DNA from: Oxalobacter formigenes
GTDB taxonomy: Bacteria; Pseudomonadota; Gammaproteobacteria; Burkholderiales; Burkholderiaceae_D
Assembly: GCF_002127965.1 (NCBI RefSeq)
Contig: NZ_CP018787.1
Span: 1-64,000 of the forward strand
Reading direction: 5' to 3'
DNA length: 64,000 nt
A program made the position numbers and the translations under genes. The notes below the pieces were generated by a model that was not told where the DNA came from, made no database searches, and saw nothing but the letters and a program-made list of their open reading frames with translations. Below are positions 1-9,720 of this stretch, piece after piece. Position 1 is the first letter of the stretch. Each line of letters starts with the position of its first letter.

Positions 1-558
<558 letters not shown>

Positions 559-708
559 AATCTCTGTTTCGATTGCAATACATTTCTGTATCAATCATTT
601 CTCAAAATACTGACAAGGTTTCTTCTTTCGAAGTCCTTACTTTCTTCTGTGAACGTTTGTTTCTTTAGTTTCGCAACTAACAAACGTCCACGCTTATCAT
701 CTGTTTTC

Positions 709-720
709 TTTTTAAAGATC
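709..720 (-). promoter_or_regulatory. boxA-like antitermination site in the rRNA leader
   Basis: On the minus strand the sequence is GATCTTTAAAAA, close to the bacterial rRNA boxA core CTTTAA. It sits about 150 bases upstream of the 16S start and downstream of both promoters, where the NusB/S10 antitermination complex would load. The assignment rests on motif and position only. Confidence 0.55.
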
Positions 721-784
721 GTCTCGCTTTACCACCTCTGCTCTTCCAACAAAGCGTTTTGTTTGTCATCAGCACAGAAACGAA

Positions 785-813
785 ATTATGAACCTCTTTT
801 TAATCCTTGTCAA
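785..813 (-). promoter_or_regulatory. proximal rRNA promoter (sigma-70)
   Basis: The minus strand reads TTGACA (808-813), 17 bases, CATAAT (785-790). A strongly A/T-rich tract at about 814-850 lies just upstream and fits an UP element for the RNA polymerase alpha C-terminal domain. Expected transcription start is near 777, giving a leader of roughly 220 bases before 16S. Confidence 0.8.
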
Positions 814-923
814 CAACTTTTTTTATTTTATTTTTTTAAAACACCAAAAAACAAACTCTAAAATCGCTGCCAACTCCCCACCTTCCTCACCTCAAAACCA
901 CTTCAGTGCAGCGGAGAAATGAG

Positions 924-952
924 ATTATGGGCTTACCGCTCATCCTTGTCAA
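924..952 (-). promoter_or_regulatory. distal rRNA promoter (sigma-70)
   Basis: The minus strand again reads TTGACA (947-952), 17 bases, CATAAT (924-929), 139 bases upstream of the proximal copy. The first bases of the spacer (AGGAT) and the region after the -10 also resemble the proximal promoter, so the pair looks duplicated. Tandem promoters are usual for rRNA operons. Confidence 0.78.
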
Positions 953-1080
953 CACCATCTCTTCACTTATTTCTTTTTTTGCCTTTTCACAACACTTTTA
1001 CAACATTGTGACACCTGTGCCTCTTTCTGATCTTTTTGCTTTTGTGAAGACTTCCTATATATATAGAGGTATGCCAAACA

Positions 1081-1108
1081 TTGACATCACTTATATAATT
1101 GTTAAAGT
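1081..1108 (+). promoter_or_regulatory. candidate ychF promoter
   Basis: TTGACA (1081-1086), 16 bases, TAAAGT (1103-1108), followed by a leader of about 50 bases before ychF. The -35 is perfect and the -10 matches four of six. It is the best candidate in an AT-rich region but unproven. Confidence 0.4.
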
Positions 1109-1165
1109 GCCTGGCACAGTATTAATTCTTATAGTTCTTTACAGACAATTTCAGAAAGACTTTCC

Positions 1166-2257
1166 ATGAGTTTGAAATGCGGTATCGTCGGTTTGCCTAA
1201 CGTCGGCAAGTCCACCCTTTTTAACGCCCTGACCAAGGCAGGCATTCCTGCAGAAAATTATCCTTTCTGTACCATCGAGCCCAATGTAGGTATCGTCGAG
1301 GTTCCCGATAACAGATTGAATGACCTGGCATCTATCGTCAAACCGGAACGTATCCTGCCCGCTGTTGTCGAATTCGTCGATATCGCCGGTCTTGTTGCCG
1401 GTGCATCGAAAGGTGAAGGACTGGGCAACCAGTTTCTGGCCCATATCCGCGAAACGGATGCCATCGTTCAGGTCGTCCGCTGTTTCCAGAACGATAATGT
1501 AGTGCACGTCGCAGGCAAAGTCGATCCCTTAAGTGATATCGAAGTCATTCAGACCGAACTGGCGCTGGCCGATCTGAATACCGTTGAAAGAACGATCGCA
1601 CGGGAAATCAAGAAAGCACAGTCCGGCAATAAAGAATCCGCACGTCTTTGCAATATTCTTGAACGGGTTGCGGCGCATCTGAACAAAGCAGAACCTGTCC
1701 GTTCGATGGGGCTCGACAAGGAAGAAATGGAACTGATCCGCCCGTTATGCCTCATTACGGCAAAACCGACGATGTATGTCGCCAACGTTTCCGAAGACGG
1801 CTTTACCGACAATCCTTTACTGGACCAACTGAAACAATACGCCGAGTCCCAGAATGCACCGATTGTCGCAATCTGTGCAGCAATTGAATCTGAAATTGTC
1901 GAACTGCCTGAAGAAGACCGGGCTGAATTCCTTTCTGATATGGGCATGGACGAACCGGGTTTGAACAGGCTCATCAGGGCCGCGTTCAAACTGCTGGGAT
2001 TGCAGACATACTTTACAGCAGGAGTAAAAGAAGTCCGCGCATGGACAATTCATATCGGTGATACGGCACCGCAGGCAGCAGGCGTGATTCATACCGATTT
2101 TGAACGAGGCTTCATTCGCGCACAAACTATTTCCTTTGACGACTATATCACCTGCAAGGGCGAAGTCGGTGCCAAGGAAGCCGGAAAAATGCGTGCGGAA
2201 GGCAAGGAATATATCGTCAAAGACGGTGACGTTCTGAACTTCCTGTTCAATGTGTGA
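1166..2257 (+). CDS. ychF: redox-regulated ATPase / ribosome-associated protein YchF
   Basis: Obg-family P-loop protein that prefers ATP over GTP and associates with the ribosome; it has been linked to oxidative-stress responses. The 363-residue length is typical. The Walker A motif GLPNVGKST is at residues 9-17, followed by the G2/G3 region and FVDIAGLV. The usual NKxD motif is replaced by a NxxE-type element (ANVSEDG, about residue 205), as expected for ATP specificity. A TGS domain occupies roughly residues 280-363. The gene is transcribed away from the rRNA operon, ends at a clear terminator and appears monocistronic. Confidence 0.97.
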   Translation: MSLKCGIVGLPNVGKSTLFNALTKAGIPAENYPFCTIEPNVGIVEVPDNRLNDLASIVKPERILPAVVEFVDIAGLVAGASKGEGLGNQFLAHIRETDAIVQVVRCFQNDNVVHVAGKVDPLSDIEVIQTELALADLNTVERTIAREIKKAQSGNKESARLCNILERVAAHLNKAEPVRSMGLDKEEMELIRPLCLITAKPTMYVANVSEDGFTDNPLLDQLKQYAESQNAPIVAICAAIESEIVELPEEDRAEFLSDMGMDEPGLNRLIRAAFKLLGLQTYFTAGVKEVRAWTIHIGDTAPQAAGVIHTDFERGFIRAQTISFDDYITCKGEVGAKEAGKMRAEGKEYIVKDGDVLNFLFNV

Positions 2258-2276
2258 TTGATGCTATGAAATTTAC

Positions 2277-2307
2277 AGAGCATATAGTTATATGCTCTTT
2301 ATTTTTT
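2277..2307 (+). terminator. intrinsic terminator after ychF
   Basis: A perfect 10-bp inverted repeat (AGAGCATATA, then TATATGCTCT) is followed by a T-rich tract. It isolates ychF from the HNH gene downstream. Confidence 0.8.
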
Positions 2308-2401
2308 AAAGCAAACTTACAAAAAAATTTTGAACTTTATTAAGTATCTACAGCGTTTTCCCCATAAAAACATGCTTTATTAATCATCATTATTTTTAGA
2401 A

Positions 2402-3559
2402 ATGAAAAGATGTATTTATTGTCGTCAAGAAAAAGATGATGATCAATTCACATTAGAGCATGTTATACCTCAATTTTTAGGGGGTGCTTATACGCCCGAA
2501 AGTTTCAAAATTCGAGATGTCTGTAAAAATTGTAATAACAATTTAGGCTTATTTGTAGATGCCGGATTTGAAAAAAATTGGCTTGTCTCAAACAACTTAA
2601 GACAAGCAGCCTATGCCTTCTTTGACCCAGAGAATCCTACGGGATTGCCATTAATCTGTATGGGCAATTCTGATCTTGTACCCCCGCAATTACATGAGCA
2701 TGAAGTATGTGAAACCTGGTTGGGTCCTTTAGGTGAGCAAATATTCTGGATACGACCTCATGATGAACGCTTATTTTGGTATGCCGGAGGCAATCCACGC
2801 ACAGCAAAGAAAGTCGAGAGCCGAGCTTATTTTTTATTTTCTGAACGCTCTCTAAAAAATCCTCTGATCACTTGGCTAGCATTTCGCGATGCTTTTGAGG
2901 GAAGGAGGGTCAAAAAAATCATGTGCACCACTGTTTATGGGTCTAATCCGGAAGACATTGGTTTCAAGCGACCAGATGAATTAGATCAACTACGTATTGT
3001 GTTCTTTAATAAAGCATGTGCCGGGATGCAACTAAGGCAAAACCAAATCCCTTTTTACACCCATTTTGATTTCAGGTTTCTTGCTAAACTCGGAATTGGA
3101 ATTTCTTATGCATTATTTGGAGAAAAGACCCTAAACACCAAATATGCAGACGAACTTTACAAAGGTTTGTGGCACAAAGAAGGAGATCCTCAACCACAAA
3201 TTAATGGCAAAACAGCTCTATTTCATAAAAGTGATCCGATTTTCCAAAAGCTAACTGGAGAAGAAAATTCAGTGACTATTATTATCCAGCCTTTTCCTGA
3301 AGGCATTACGTTAAGTTTAAACTTAGGAACATCGCTAAATTGGATTATCAAATTTGCTGAGTTAAATAACTTATCTTCTAAAGAAATCGAACTTATCAAA
3401 GATGGATATGTAATATTGTTATTTCGACAGCTCAAAAGAGGAATTACAATGACCTTGGCAGACTATTTAGCTCATAAGACCGGTTTAAAGAAACATGCTG
3501 AACTTCTCGAAATTTCCTCCATGTTTGAGTTACATAAAGATTATTTTAAGAATCTATAA
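2402..3559 (+). CDS. HNH endonuclease-like protein of unknown role
   Basis: A 385-residue protein with a zinc/HNH module at its N-terminus: CIYC at residues 4-7, LEHVIPQFLGG at about 18-28 and CKNCNNNLG at about 41-49. These give the paired CxxC knuckles plus the E-H and N residues of HNH_5-like nucleases. The remaining 330 residues match nothing I recognise; no transmembrane segment or P-loop is visible. Codon use is markedly A/T-rich (many TTA, AAT, AAA) unlike both neighbours. The start has only a weak ribosome site. It stands alone between two terminators, which suggests acquisition by transfer. A nuclease in defence or a selfish element is possible; function is not established. Confidence 0.7.
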   Translation: MKRCIYCRQEKDDDQFTLEHVIPQFLGGAYTPESFKIRDVCKNCNNNLGLFVDAGFEKNWLVSNNLRQAAYAFFDPENPTGLPLICMGNSDLVPPQLHEHEVCETWLGPLGEQIFWIRPHDERLFWYAGGNPRTAKKVESRAYFLFSERSLKNPLITWLAFRDAFEGRRVKKIMCTTVYGSNPEDIGFKRPDELDQLRIVFFNKACAGMQLRQNQIPFYTHFDFRFLAKLGIGISYALFGEKTLNTKYADELYKGLWHKEGDPQPQINGKTALFHKSDPIFQKLTGEENSVTIIIQPFPEGITLSLNLGTSLNWIIKFAELNNLSSKEIELIKDGYVILLFRQLKRGITMTLADYLAHKTGLKKHAELLEISSMFELHKDYFKNL

Positions 3560-3614
3560 GAAATTTGATTCGAATTACTAAAAGAAAAATGAGAATTCAT
3601 CAATAAAAAACTGT

Positions 3615-3646
3615 TAAAAAAAGGCCGCACAAGCGGCCTTTTTTTG
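3615..3646. terminator. bidirectional terminator between the HNH gene and the ferredoxin gene
   Basis: AAGGCCGC, loop ACAA, GCGGCCTT is flanked by A-runs on the left and T-runs on the right, so it can end transcription from both sides. It separates convergent units. Confidence 0.88.
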
Positions 3647-3656
3647 TATTCCGGTC

Positions 3657-3905
3657 TTATTTTTTCTGAAGCCGGTTGAATTTGTCCATGAGCTGTTCAG
3701 GTGTTTCCCTGTGCGCCGGATCGCTGACGATACAGTCCATCGGACAAACCTGTTTGCATTGCGGCTCCGGATAATGACCGACACATTCCGTACACTTATC
3801 CGGATCGATTTCGCAAACTTTCTTGCCTAATGTAATGGCTTCGTTAGGGCATTCCGGAACGCAGATATCACAACAGATACATTCGTGAGTAATTAATAAT
3901 GCCAT
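3657..3905 (-). CDS. 2x[4Fe-4S] ferredoxin, YfhL family
   Basis: Small electron carrier of 82 residues. The first cluster motif is C9-x2-C12-x2-C15-x3-C19-P. The second is C38-x2-C41-x8-C50-x3-C54-P, the long middle spacing being typical of YfhL-type ferredoxins. An extra Cys at 11 lies inside the first motif. It is the last gene of a minus-strand run (two M16 peptidases, rsmD, coaD), a placement common in betaproteobacteria. The partner enzyme cannot be read from the context. Confidence 0.93.
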   Translation of the reverse strand: MALLITHECICCDICVPECPNEAITLGKKVCEIDPDKCTECVGHYPEPQCKQVCPMDCIVSDPAHRETPEQLMDKFNRLQKK

Positions 3906-3964
3906 TTACTTGCTGATGTCTTTCGTAAAATTACTGATATATCGGCTTCAGTCAGTCAAATCGC

Positions 3965-4456
<492 letters not shown>

Positions 4457-4491
4457 TTACTCTTTCAGAATTGAACTTTGTATATTATGCC

Positions 4492-5151
4492 TCAAGATTG
4501 GCCTGATGCCTTCATTTCAAGAAGATGATAATAAACCTGACCGGCTTTATTTTCCCTGCAAATGTGACATTTTTGCCCTTCCGGCAATAATTGATCCAGT
4601 TTTTCATCGCTGACGGCTTCATTCGACTCAACGTAAATCAATCCTCCGTCAGAAAGAAGTTTGACACACATCGGCAAAATCACGGGTAAAAAATTTTCCT
4701 GAAAAGGCGGATCGAGAAAAATCACATCAAACCGCTCGTTTGCCTCAATAAGCCGATCAGCAAAAGCGAAGGCATCGGCATGAACGATTTTTACCTGTTC
4801 GGCATTCAACTTTTTTTTGACCGCTTCCAGATGGGAATAAGCTGTCCGGCTTTCTTCAACTGTCACCACTTGCGAAAAACCACGGCTGGCCGCTTCAAAA
4901 CTCAATGCCCCCGTCCCGGCAAACAAATCCAGACAACGCATCCGGCTGAATGTGTTTCCCTTTAAATGCGTGAGCCAGTTGAAAAGCGTTTCTCTTACCC
5001 GATCCGGGGTCGGCCTGAGTCCAGGTACGTCTGCAACCGCCAGTGGCGTTCGTTTCCAGATGCCACCGACAATCCGGACCTGATGAACCGTTATTTTGGA
5101 AGAAGTTTTTGTTTTGTCTTTTTTTAATGCCATTCTCTTTGATACCGTCAT
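4492..5151 (-). CDS. rsmD: 16S rRNA (guanine(966)-N(2))-methyltransferase
   Basis: S-adenosylmethionine-dependent enzyme that methylates G966 of 16S rRNA in the 30S subunit. Visible features are RIVGGIWKRTPL near residue 27, the family signature RPTPDRVRETLFNWL, the SAM motif LDLFAGTGALSFEAASRG and the catalytic DPPF. The length is 219 residues from the first ATG; the ATG six codons later is also possible because neither has a strong ribosome site. A basic, Lys-rich N-terminus precedes the fold. It starts just downstream of the M16 peptidase pair. Confidence 0.94.
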   Translation of the reverse strand: MTVSKRMALKKDKTKTSSKITVHQVRIVGGIWKRTPLAVADVPGLRPTPDRVRETLFNWLTHLKGNTFSRMRCLDLFAGTGALSFEAASRGFSQVVTVEESRTAYSHLEAVKKKLNAEQVKIVHADAFAFADRLIEANERFDVIFLDPPFQENFLPVILPMCVKLLSDGGLIYVESNEAVSDEKLDQLLPEGQKCHICRENKAGQVYYHLLEMKASGQS

Positions 5152-5169
5152 TCGTAAAACCGGCCTGTG

Positions 5170-6519
5170 TTATTTCTGATTGCCGACTACCACGGTAACC
5201 AATTCATTTTCAATCACTTTCTGGTGAAATGCCTTCTGTACATCTTTTATGGTTACCTTTTTGACCTTATCCGTCCAGGTATCCAGATAATCAATCGGCA
5301 GGCGATAATAACCAATCATCGAGACCAGATCCAGAATTTTACGGTTGTTATCCATTTTCATGGCAAAACTGTTGACCAGATGGTCTTTTGCCGCCTTCAG
5401 TTCAGCCTGTGTCGGTCCATTTTTCAGAAAATTGTCCAATGTTGAATTAACCACTTTCAAAGCCGCGTCGGCCTGTTTCTTTTCCGTTTGCAAACCAATC
5501 AGAAAAGGGCCTTTCTGAATCATCGGAGAAAAAGAACTGTACACACCATAAGTCAGCCCCCGTTTTTCACGAACTTCCTGCATGAGGCGGGAAGAAAAAC
5601 CGCCACCGCCAAGAATGTAATTACCGACTGTCAGCGCAAAAAAATCGGGGTCACCCCGTTTTACTGAAGGCATCCCCATGAGAATATGCGCCTGAGTTGC
5701 CGGATGTGGAATGCTATCGGTTTTGGCGACGGTGGTTTTTACCTCCGGCATCACAGGCAAATCGTTTTTTGCAACAGCCAGTTTTTCACTGATCCGGTTG
5801 GCAATTTTTTTCGCACCATTTAAATCGGTATCGCCGACAATTGTGATGACGGCCCGGTTGGCGACATAGTGATTCTGGTGAAAGGAAACAAGATCGTCTC
5901 TGGAAATGGAATTGACCGTTTCAGGAGTAGCGCTGACGCCATAGGGATGTGACGGATAAATGTTCTTTTTGAAAGCCCTGGCGGCAATGGACTCCGGACG
6001 GGTTTCTTCTTCCCTGATGGAAGCGACAAGCCGTGCCTTGTCCCGATTGAGCAGTTCAGCCGGGAAAGAAGGCTTTGCCAACAAATCCGACAACAGTCCG
6101 ATTGCCCTGTCCGATTGCTCCTGACCGGACAATACCCTCAGGGAATAACCGGCCTTGTCCATATCAACACTGTTGCTTCTCACTGCACCGACATCAGCAA
6201 ACGTATCGAGAATCTTCGCTTCCGAAATTATCGCACCGCCTGCATCTCTGATGCCCTTGTCCAATGAAGCATTTGTCAGGCCGGCCAATCCGCTTTTTGC
6301 AGCCGGATCACGTCTTGAACCGGCATCGAAGTTCACATTGATATCGATAACCGGAATGGCATGCGTTTCGACAAACAGAACCTTTGTTCCATTTTGTGTC
6401 GTCCATTGCTGAATGGGAATGGCTGCCCATGCCGTTGTACTGACTCCAAGAAAAAACAGGATACCGACAAGCTTCCCTCTCAATGCCAGGGCAAGAAATT
6501 TTTCAGCGATTTTTTTCAT
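5170..6519 (-). CDS. M16-family peptidase homologue lacking the zinc motif
   Basis: A 449-residue secreted or periplasmic protein with an N-terminal hydrophobic segment and an AWA-type signal cleavage region near residue 32. The M16 fold is recognisable (GTKVLFVE, DAGSRRDP, and the later GGGFSSRLMQEVREKRGLTY segment). The place where HxxEH should be reads LAGLTNASL, so it should be catalytically inert. It follows the active M16 gene by 38 bases. In such pairs the two subunits form a heterodimer in which the inactive one supplies the R/Y substrate-binding motif. The substrate is unknown. Confidence 0.9.
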   Translation of the reverse strand: MKKIAEKFLALALRGKLVGILFFLGVSTTAWAAIPIQQWTTQNGTKVLFVETHAIPVIDINVNFDAGSRRDPAAKSGLAGLTNASLDKGIRDAGGAIISEAKILDTFADVGAVRSNSVDMDKAGYSLRVLSGQEQSDRAIGLLSDLLAKPSFPAELLNRDKARLVASIREEETRPESIAARAFKKNIYPSHPYGVSATPETVNSISRDDLVSFHQNHYVANRAVITIVGDTDLNGAKKIANRISEKLAVAKNDLPVMPEVKTTVAKTDSIPHPATQAHILMGMPSVKRGDPDFFALTVGNYILGGGGFSSRLMQEVREKRGLTYGVYSSFSPMIQKGPFLIGLQTEKKQADAALKVVNSTLDNFLKNGPTQAELKAAKDHLVNSFAMKMDNNRKILDLVSMIGYYRLPIDYLDTWTDKVKKVTIKDVQKAFHQKVIENELVTVVVGNQK

Positions 6520-6557
6520 ATAAAACCTTCATCCATCCGTATAAGGAGCTGTCCTCT

Positions 6558-7901
6558 TTATTTTTTCTTTTCAGTCAATGCAACTGGCACCAGATTGGCC
6601 ACTGTCAGTGAATCATCGGAAAAATATTTTTTTGCAACCGCCTGAACCTGTTCCGGTGTCACTTCTTTCAATTTTTCGATAATGCGGTCGATTTGTTTCT
6701 GTCCTATTCCCGACATTTCAAATACACCGATTTCCATCGCCTGACCGAACATGGAGTCCCGTTTGTAAATCTGGGAAGAAATCAGTTGTGTTTTGACCCT
6801 TTGCAATTCTTCCGGAGAAATGCCTTTCCCGGCAACATTCGCAATTTCCTGCTTCAGTCTTTTTTCCAGTTCGGCCACCGAAACGCCTTTTGCCGGGGTT
6901 CCTTCGATGACAAACAATGCCGGGCCACGACTGATGGCCGAATAATCCGCGCCCACTGCAATGGCTACCTGATCCTTTCGAACCAGAGAAGAAGACAGAC
7001 GCGCATTGTCATAACCATCCAGCACCGTTGCCAGAACATCGAGGGCATAAACGTCACTATCCTTTTCAACATCTTTCAGAGCCGGAACCTTGTATGCCAG
7101 AACGACAGAAGGATTTTCTGCGGGTGCCTTGACCGCGACTCGTCTCTCGCCTTTTTGTATCGGTTCAACCTGCGGTTTTGTCGGGACCATTTTTTTCGGC
7201 TTGATGCGGCCAAAATGTTTTTCAGCCAGTTTTTTCACTTCCGCCGCTTTCACATCCCCGACGACGACCATCGTGGCATTGTTCGGCGCGTACCATCTTT
7301 CATACCAGTTTCGGGCATCGTTTACCGTCATATTCTGCAAATCGTTCATCCAGCCAACGACAGGCCAGTGATAAGGATGGGCATTGAATGCCGTTGCCCG
7401 CAATGCTTCGTCGACCAGTGCATTAGGCTGATCGTCCGTCCGCCAGCGGCGTTCTTCCATAACGACCCTGATCTCTTTCTGGAAATCCGCGTCCTTAAAT
7501 TGCAAATTCTCCATACGGTCCGCTTCCAGCTCCATCATCTTCTCAAGATTTGCCTTCGGAATCTGTTGAAAATAGGCGGTGTAATCCGTATTGGTAAAGG
7601 CGTTGTCCTTTCCGCCCAAACCGGCGACGATCTTGGAAAGGCTGCCGTCGGGATATTTTTTCGTTCCCTTGAACATCATGTGTTCAAGCACATGGGCGAC
7701 GCCCGTCGTTCCGTTCGTTTCATCCATCGAACCGACACGATACCAGACCATATGGGCGACAACCGGAGCCCGGTGATCTTCCCTGACAACGACTTTCATA
7801 CCGTTGTTCAGGACGAATTCCTGAGCCGGTTCTGCCTGAACGCCATTCTGTACCCAGAATAGGACAAACATCAGACCAAACAACATTTTTCGAATTTTCA
7901 T
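6558..7901 (-). CDS. M16-family zinc metallopeptidase (active subunit)
   Basis: A 447-residue protein with a signal peptide (residues 1-23, cleavage near VQA-EP). The inverted zinc motif HVLEH lies at residues 70-74, with the downstream glutamates of the ELEADRMENL helix expected to complete the site. It is the first gene of a minus-strand run continuing to the inactive M16 partner, rsmD, coaD and the ferredoxin. It diverges from ftsY across a 71-base gap. It is annotated in relatives as a zinc protease or PqqL-like protein; the physiological substrate cannot be inferred. Confidence 0.93.
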   Translation of the reverse strand: MKIRKMLFGLMFVLFWVQNGVQAEPAQEFVLNNGMKVVVREDHRAPVVAHMVWYRVGSMDETNGTTGVAHVLEHMMFKGTKKYPDGSLSKIVAGLGGKDNAFTNTDYTAYFQQIPKANLEKMMELEADRMENLQFKDADFQKEIRVVMEERRWRTDDQPNALVDEALRATAFNAHPYHWPVVGWMNDLQNMTVNDARNWYERWYAPNNATMVVVGDVKAAEVKKLAEKHFGRIKPKKMVPTKPQVEPIQKGERRVAVKAPAENPSVVLAYKVPALKDVEKDSDVYALDVLATVLDGYDNARLSSSLVRKDQVAIAVGADYSAISRGPALFVIEGTPAKGVSVAELEKRLKQEIANVAGKGISPEELQRVKTQLISSQIYKRDSMFGQAMEIGVFEMSGIGQKQIDRIIEKLKEVTPEQVQAVAKKYFSDDSLTVANLVPVALTEKKK

Positions 7902-7972
7902 ATTTGCAGCTCTGCTAGAATGATATTTTCTACGGATCTATTTAAACGTTTTTATTCAGTCTATTTTTGCCA

Positions 7973-9028
7973 ATGTTTAGCTTCTTCAAAAAGAAAACCG
8001 GCGATATTCCGCCCGAACAGGATAACAGTGAATCCTCTTTGGCAGACTCGTCATTGACGCCACATGAGTCTTCTGAAGTCTCTCCCGGTAATATAGATGC
8101 ATCTTCAGGCATTGCCAAGCAAGATACTGAAAAAAAGCAATCCTGGCTGAGTCGCCTCAAAAGCGGGCTTGCCAAAACCTCGGCCAATCTGAATATTTTC
8201 GGTGGAACCACCATCGATGAAGAATTGTTCGAAGAACTGGAAACAGCTTTGCTCGTTTCAGATGTCGGAATGCCCGCCACGGAATATCTTCTTGACGAAC
8301 TTCGCCGGAAAGTGAAAGAAGAAAAGCTGACGCAGCCTTCTGAAATCAAGACGGCACTTGCCGCTTTATTGACCGATCTGCTGGCTCCCTTGCAAAAAAA
8401 CCTCGAAATCGGCCGCCATAACCCTCTGGTTATCATGATGGCCGGTGTGAATGGCGCAGGTAAAACAACGACCATCGGCAAACTGGCGCAGCACCTGCAA
8501 AACAACGATCAGACCGTCCTTCTGGCAGCCGGTGACACTTTCCGTGCTGCCGCACGGGAACAGCTTGCCGTCTGGGGCGACCGGAATAAAATTACCGTCA
8601 TCGCGCAGGAATCCGGCGATCCGGCTGCCGTCGCTTTCGACGCCGTTCAGTCAGCAAAAGCAAAAAACATCAACGTCGTCATGGTCGACACGGCAGGCAG
8701 GTTGCCGACGCAATCGCATTTGATGGAAGAACTTAAAAAGGTAAAACGGGTCATTGGTAAAGGGATGGATGAAGCGCCACACGAAATCATCCTTGTCATC
8801 GATGGAAACACGGGGCAAAACGCACTGGCACAGGTCAAGGCATTCGACGAAACCCTGGGCCTGACAGGCCTGATCGTCACGAAGCTGGACGGCACGCCGA
8901 AAGGCGGCATTCTGGCTGCCATCGCGAAAAATCATCCTGTTCCCGTTTATTTTATCGGTGTCGGTGAAAAAATCGACGATTTGCAACCCTTTGTTGCCGA
9001 AGAATTTTCAAACGCATTGTTGAGCTAA
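7973..9028 (+). CDS. ftsY: signal recognition particle receptor FtsY
   Basis: GTPase that docks SRP-ribosome complexes at the SecYEG translocon. I start it at the ATG at 7973 (MFSFFKKK); an upstream TTG adds only two residues. An acidic, variable A domain covers about residues 1-55. The N domain follows, then the G domain with GVNGAGKTTTIGKL (about 160), DTAGRLPT and TKLDGTPKGG. The length is 351-352 residues. ftsE begins two bases after the stop, giving the conserved ftsY-ftsE-ftsX operon. Confidence 0.96.
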   Translation: MFSFFKKKTGDIPPEQDNSESSLADSSLTPHESSEVSPGNIDASSGIAKQDTEKKQSWLSRLKSGLAKTSANLNIFGGTTIDEELFEELETALLVSDVGMPATEYLLDELRRKVKEEKLTQPSEIKTALAALLTDLLAPLQKNLEIGRHNPLVIMMAGVNGAGKTTTIGKLAQHLQNNDQTVLLAAGDTFRAAAREQLAVWGDRNKITVIAQESGDPAAVAFDAVQSAKAKNINVVMVDTAGRLPTQSHLMEELKKVKRVIGKGMDEAPHEIILVIDGNTGQNALAQVKAFDETLGLTGLIVTKLDGTPKGGILAAIAKNHPVPVYFIGVGEKIDDLQPFVAEEFSNALLS

Positions 9029-9030
9029 TC

Positions 9031-9720
9031 ATGAGCGCAATGATTCAATTTCAAAACGTATCCAAGTGCTATCCGGGCAATATCGTTGCCGTACAGGACG
9101 TTTCGCTTTCCATCAGTCAGGGTGAATTCGTCTTTTTGTCAGGCCCATCCGGAGCCGGAAAATCGACCCTGTTGAAAATGATCGCCGCCATCGAGCGGCC
9201 GGACACCGGGACATTGACGGTCAATGGACAGGAAATCGGCCAGCTGAAACCGGCGGGCATACCATATCTGAGACGGAATCTGGGCCTGATTCTCCAGAAG
9301 CAAAACCTGCTTCCGGACAGAACCATTCTCGCCAATGTCATGCTCCCCATGCTGGTGACCGGCACACCCAAAGACGAAGCCGATTCACGCGCACGGGCCG
9401 CCCTTGAAAAAGTGGATCTTGCCCATCGGGCAGAAGCTTTTTCCCCCACTCTGTCAGAAGGGGAACAGCAGCGTGTTGCAGTCGCCCGTGCCATCGTCAA
9501 CCGGCCGCAAATCATTCTGGCCGACGAACCGACCGCCAATCTCGACCGGGCCAATGCAAACAAGGTCATCGACGCCATTACCTTCTTCCAGTCAGCTGGC
9601 GTAACCTGTGTCATTTCAACCCATGATGAGCAGCTCTTCGGCAAAGCGGACCGAATTGTTTTCCTGAATCAGGGAAAAATCGATCATATTGAACAACCCA
9701 TGAATGGTAAACAAGCATGA
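9031..9720 (+). CDS. ftsE: cell-division ABC transporter ATP-binding protein FtsE
   Basis: ATPase of the FtsEX complex, which couples the divisome to periplasmic peptidoglycan hydrolase activation. It has 229 residues: Walker A GPSGAGKST at about 39-47, Q-loop LQKQNLL, ABC signature LSEGEQQRV (the usual GGQ is changed to EGE) and Walker B IILADEPTANLD, then the H-loop STHDEQ. Its stop overlaps the ftsX start by four bases (ATGA), indicating translational coupling. Confidence 0.95.
   Translation: MSAMIQFQNVSKCYPGNIVAVQDVSLSISQGEFVFLSGPSGAGKSTLLKMIAAIERPDTGTLTVNGQEIGQLKPAGIPYLRRNLGLILQKQNLLPDRTILANVMLPMLVTGTPKDEADSRARAALEKVDLAHRAEAFSPTLSEGEQQRVAVARAIVNRPQIILADEPTANLDRANANKVIDAITFFQSAGVTCVISTHDEQLFGKADRIVFLNQGKIDHIEQPMNGKQA

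Larger units (their letters stand above)
559..1165. other. rRNA leader and promoter region, plus ychF upstream region
   Basis: This 607-base stretch has no credible gene. On the minus strand it carries the 16S leader (about 559-777), a boxA-like site and two tandem sigma-70 promoters. The part nearest ychF is AT-rich and holds a candidate plus-strand promoter. The reading frames here lack ribosome binding sites and resemble no family I know. Confidence 0.8.

Noticed and set aside
1081-1130. Possible sigma-54 promoter (CTGGCAC...) before ychF
   Set aside because: The TGGCAC element lacks the matching TTGC at the required distance.
6693-7862. A 389-codon plus-strand frame opposite the active M16 peptidase gene
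   Set aside because: The minus-strand frame has a signal peptide and the HxxEH motif; the opposite frame is rich in His, Arg and Phe and resembles no protein family.
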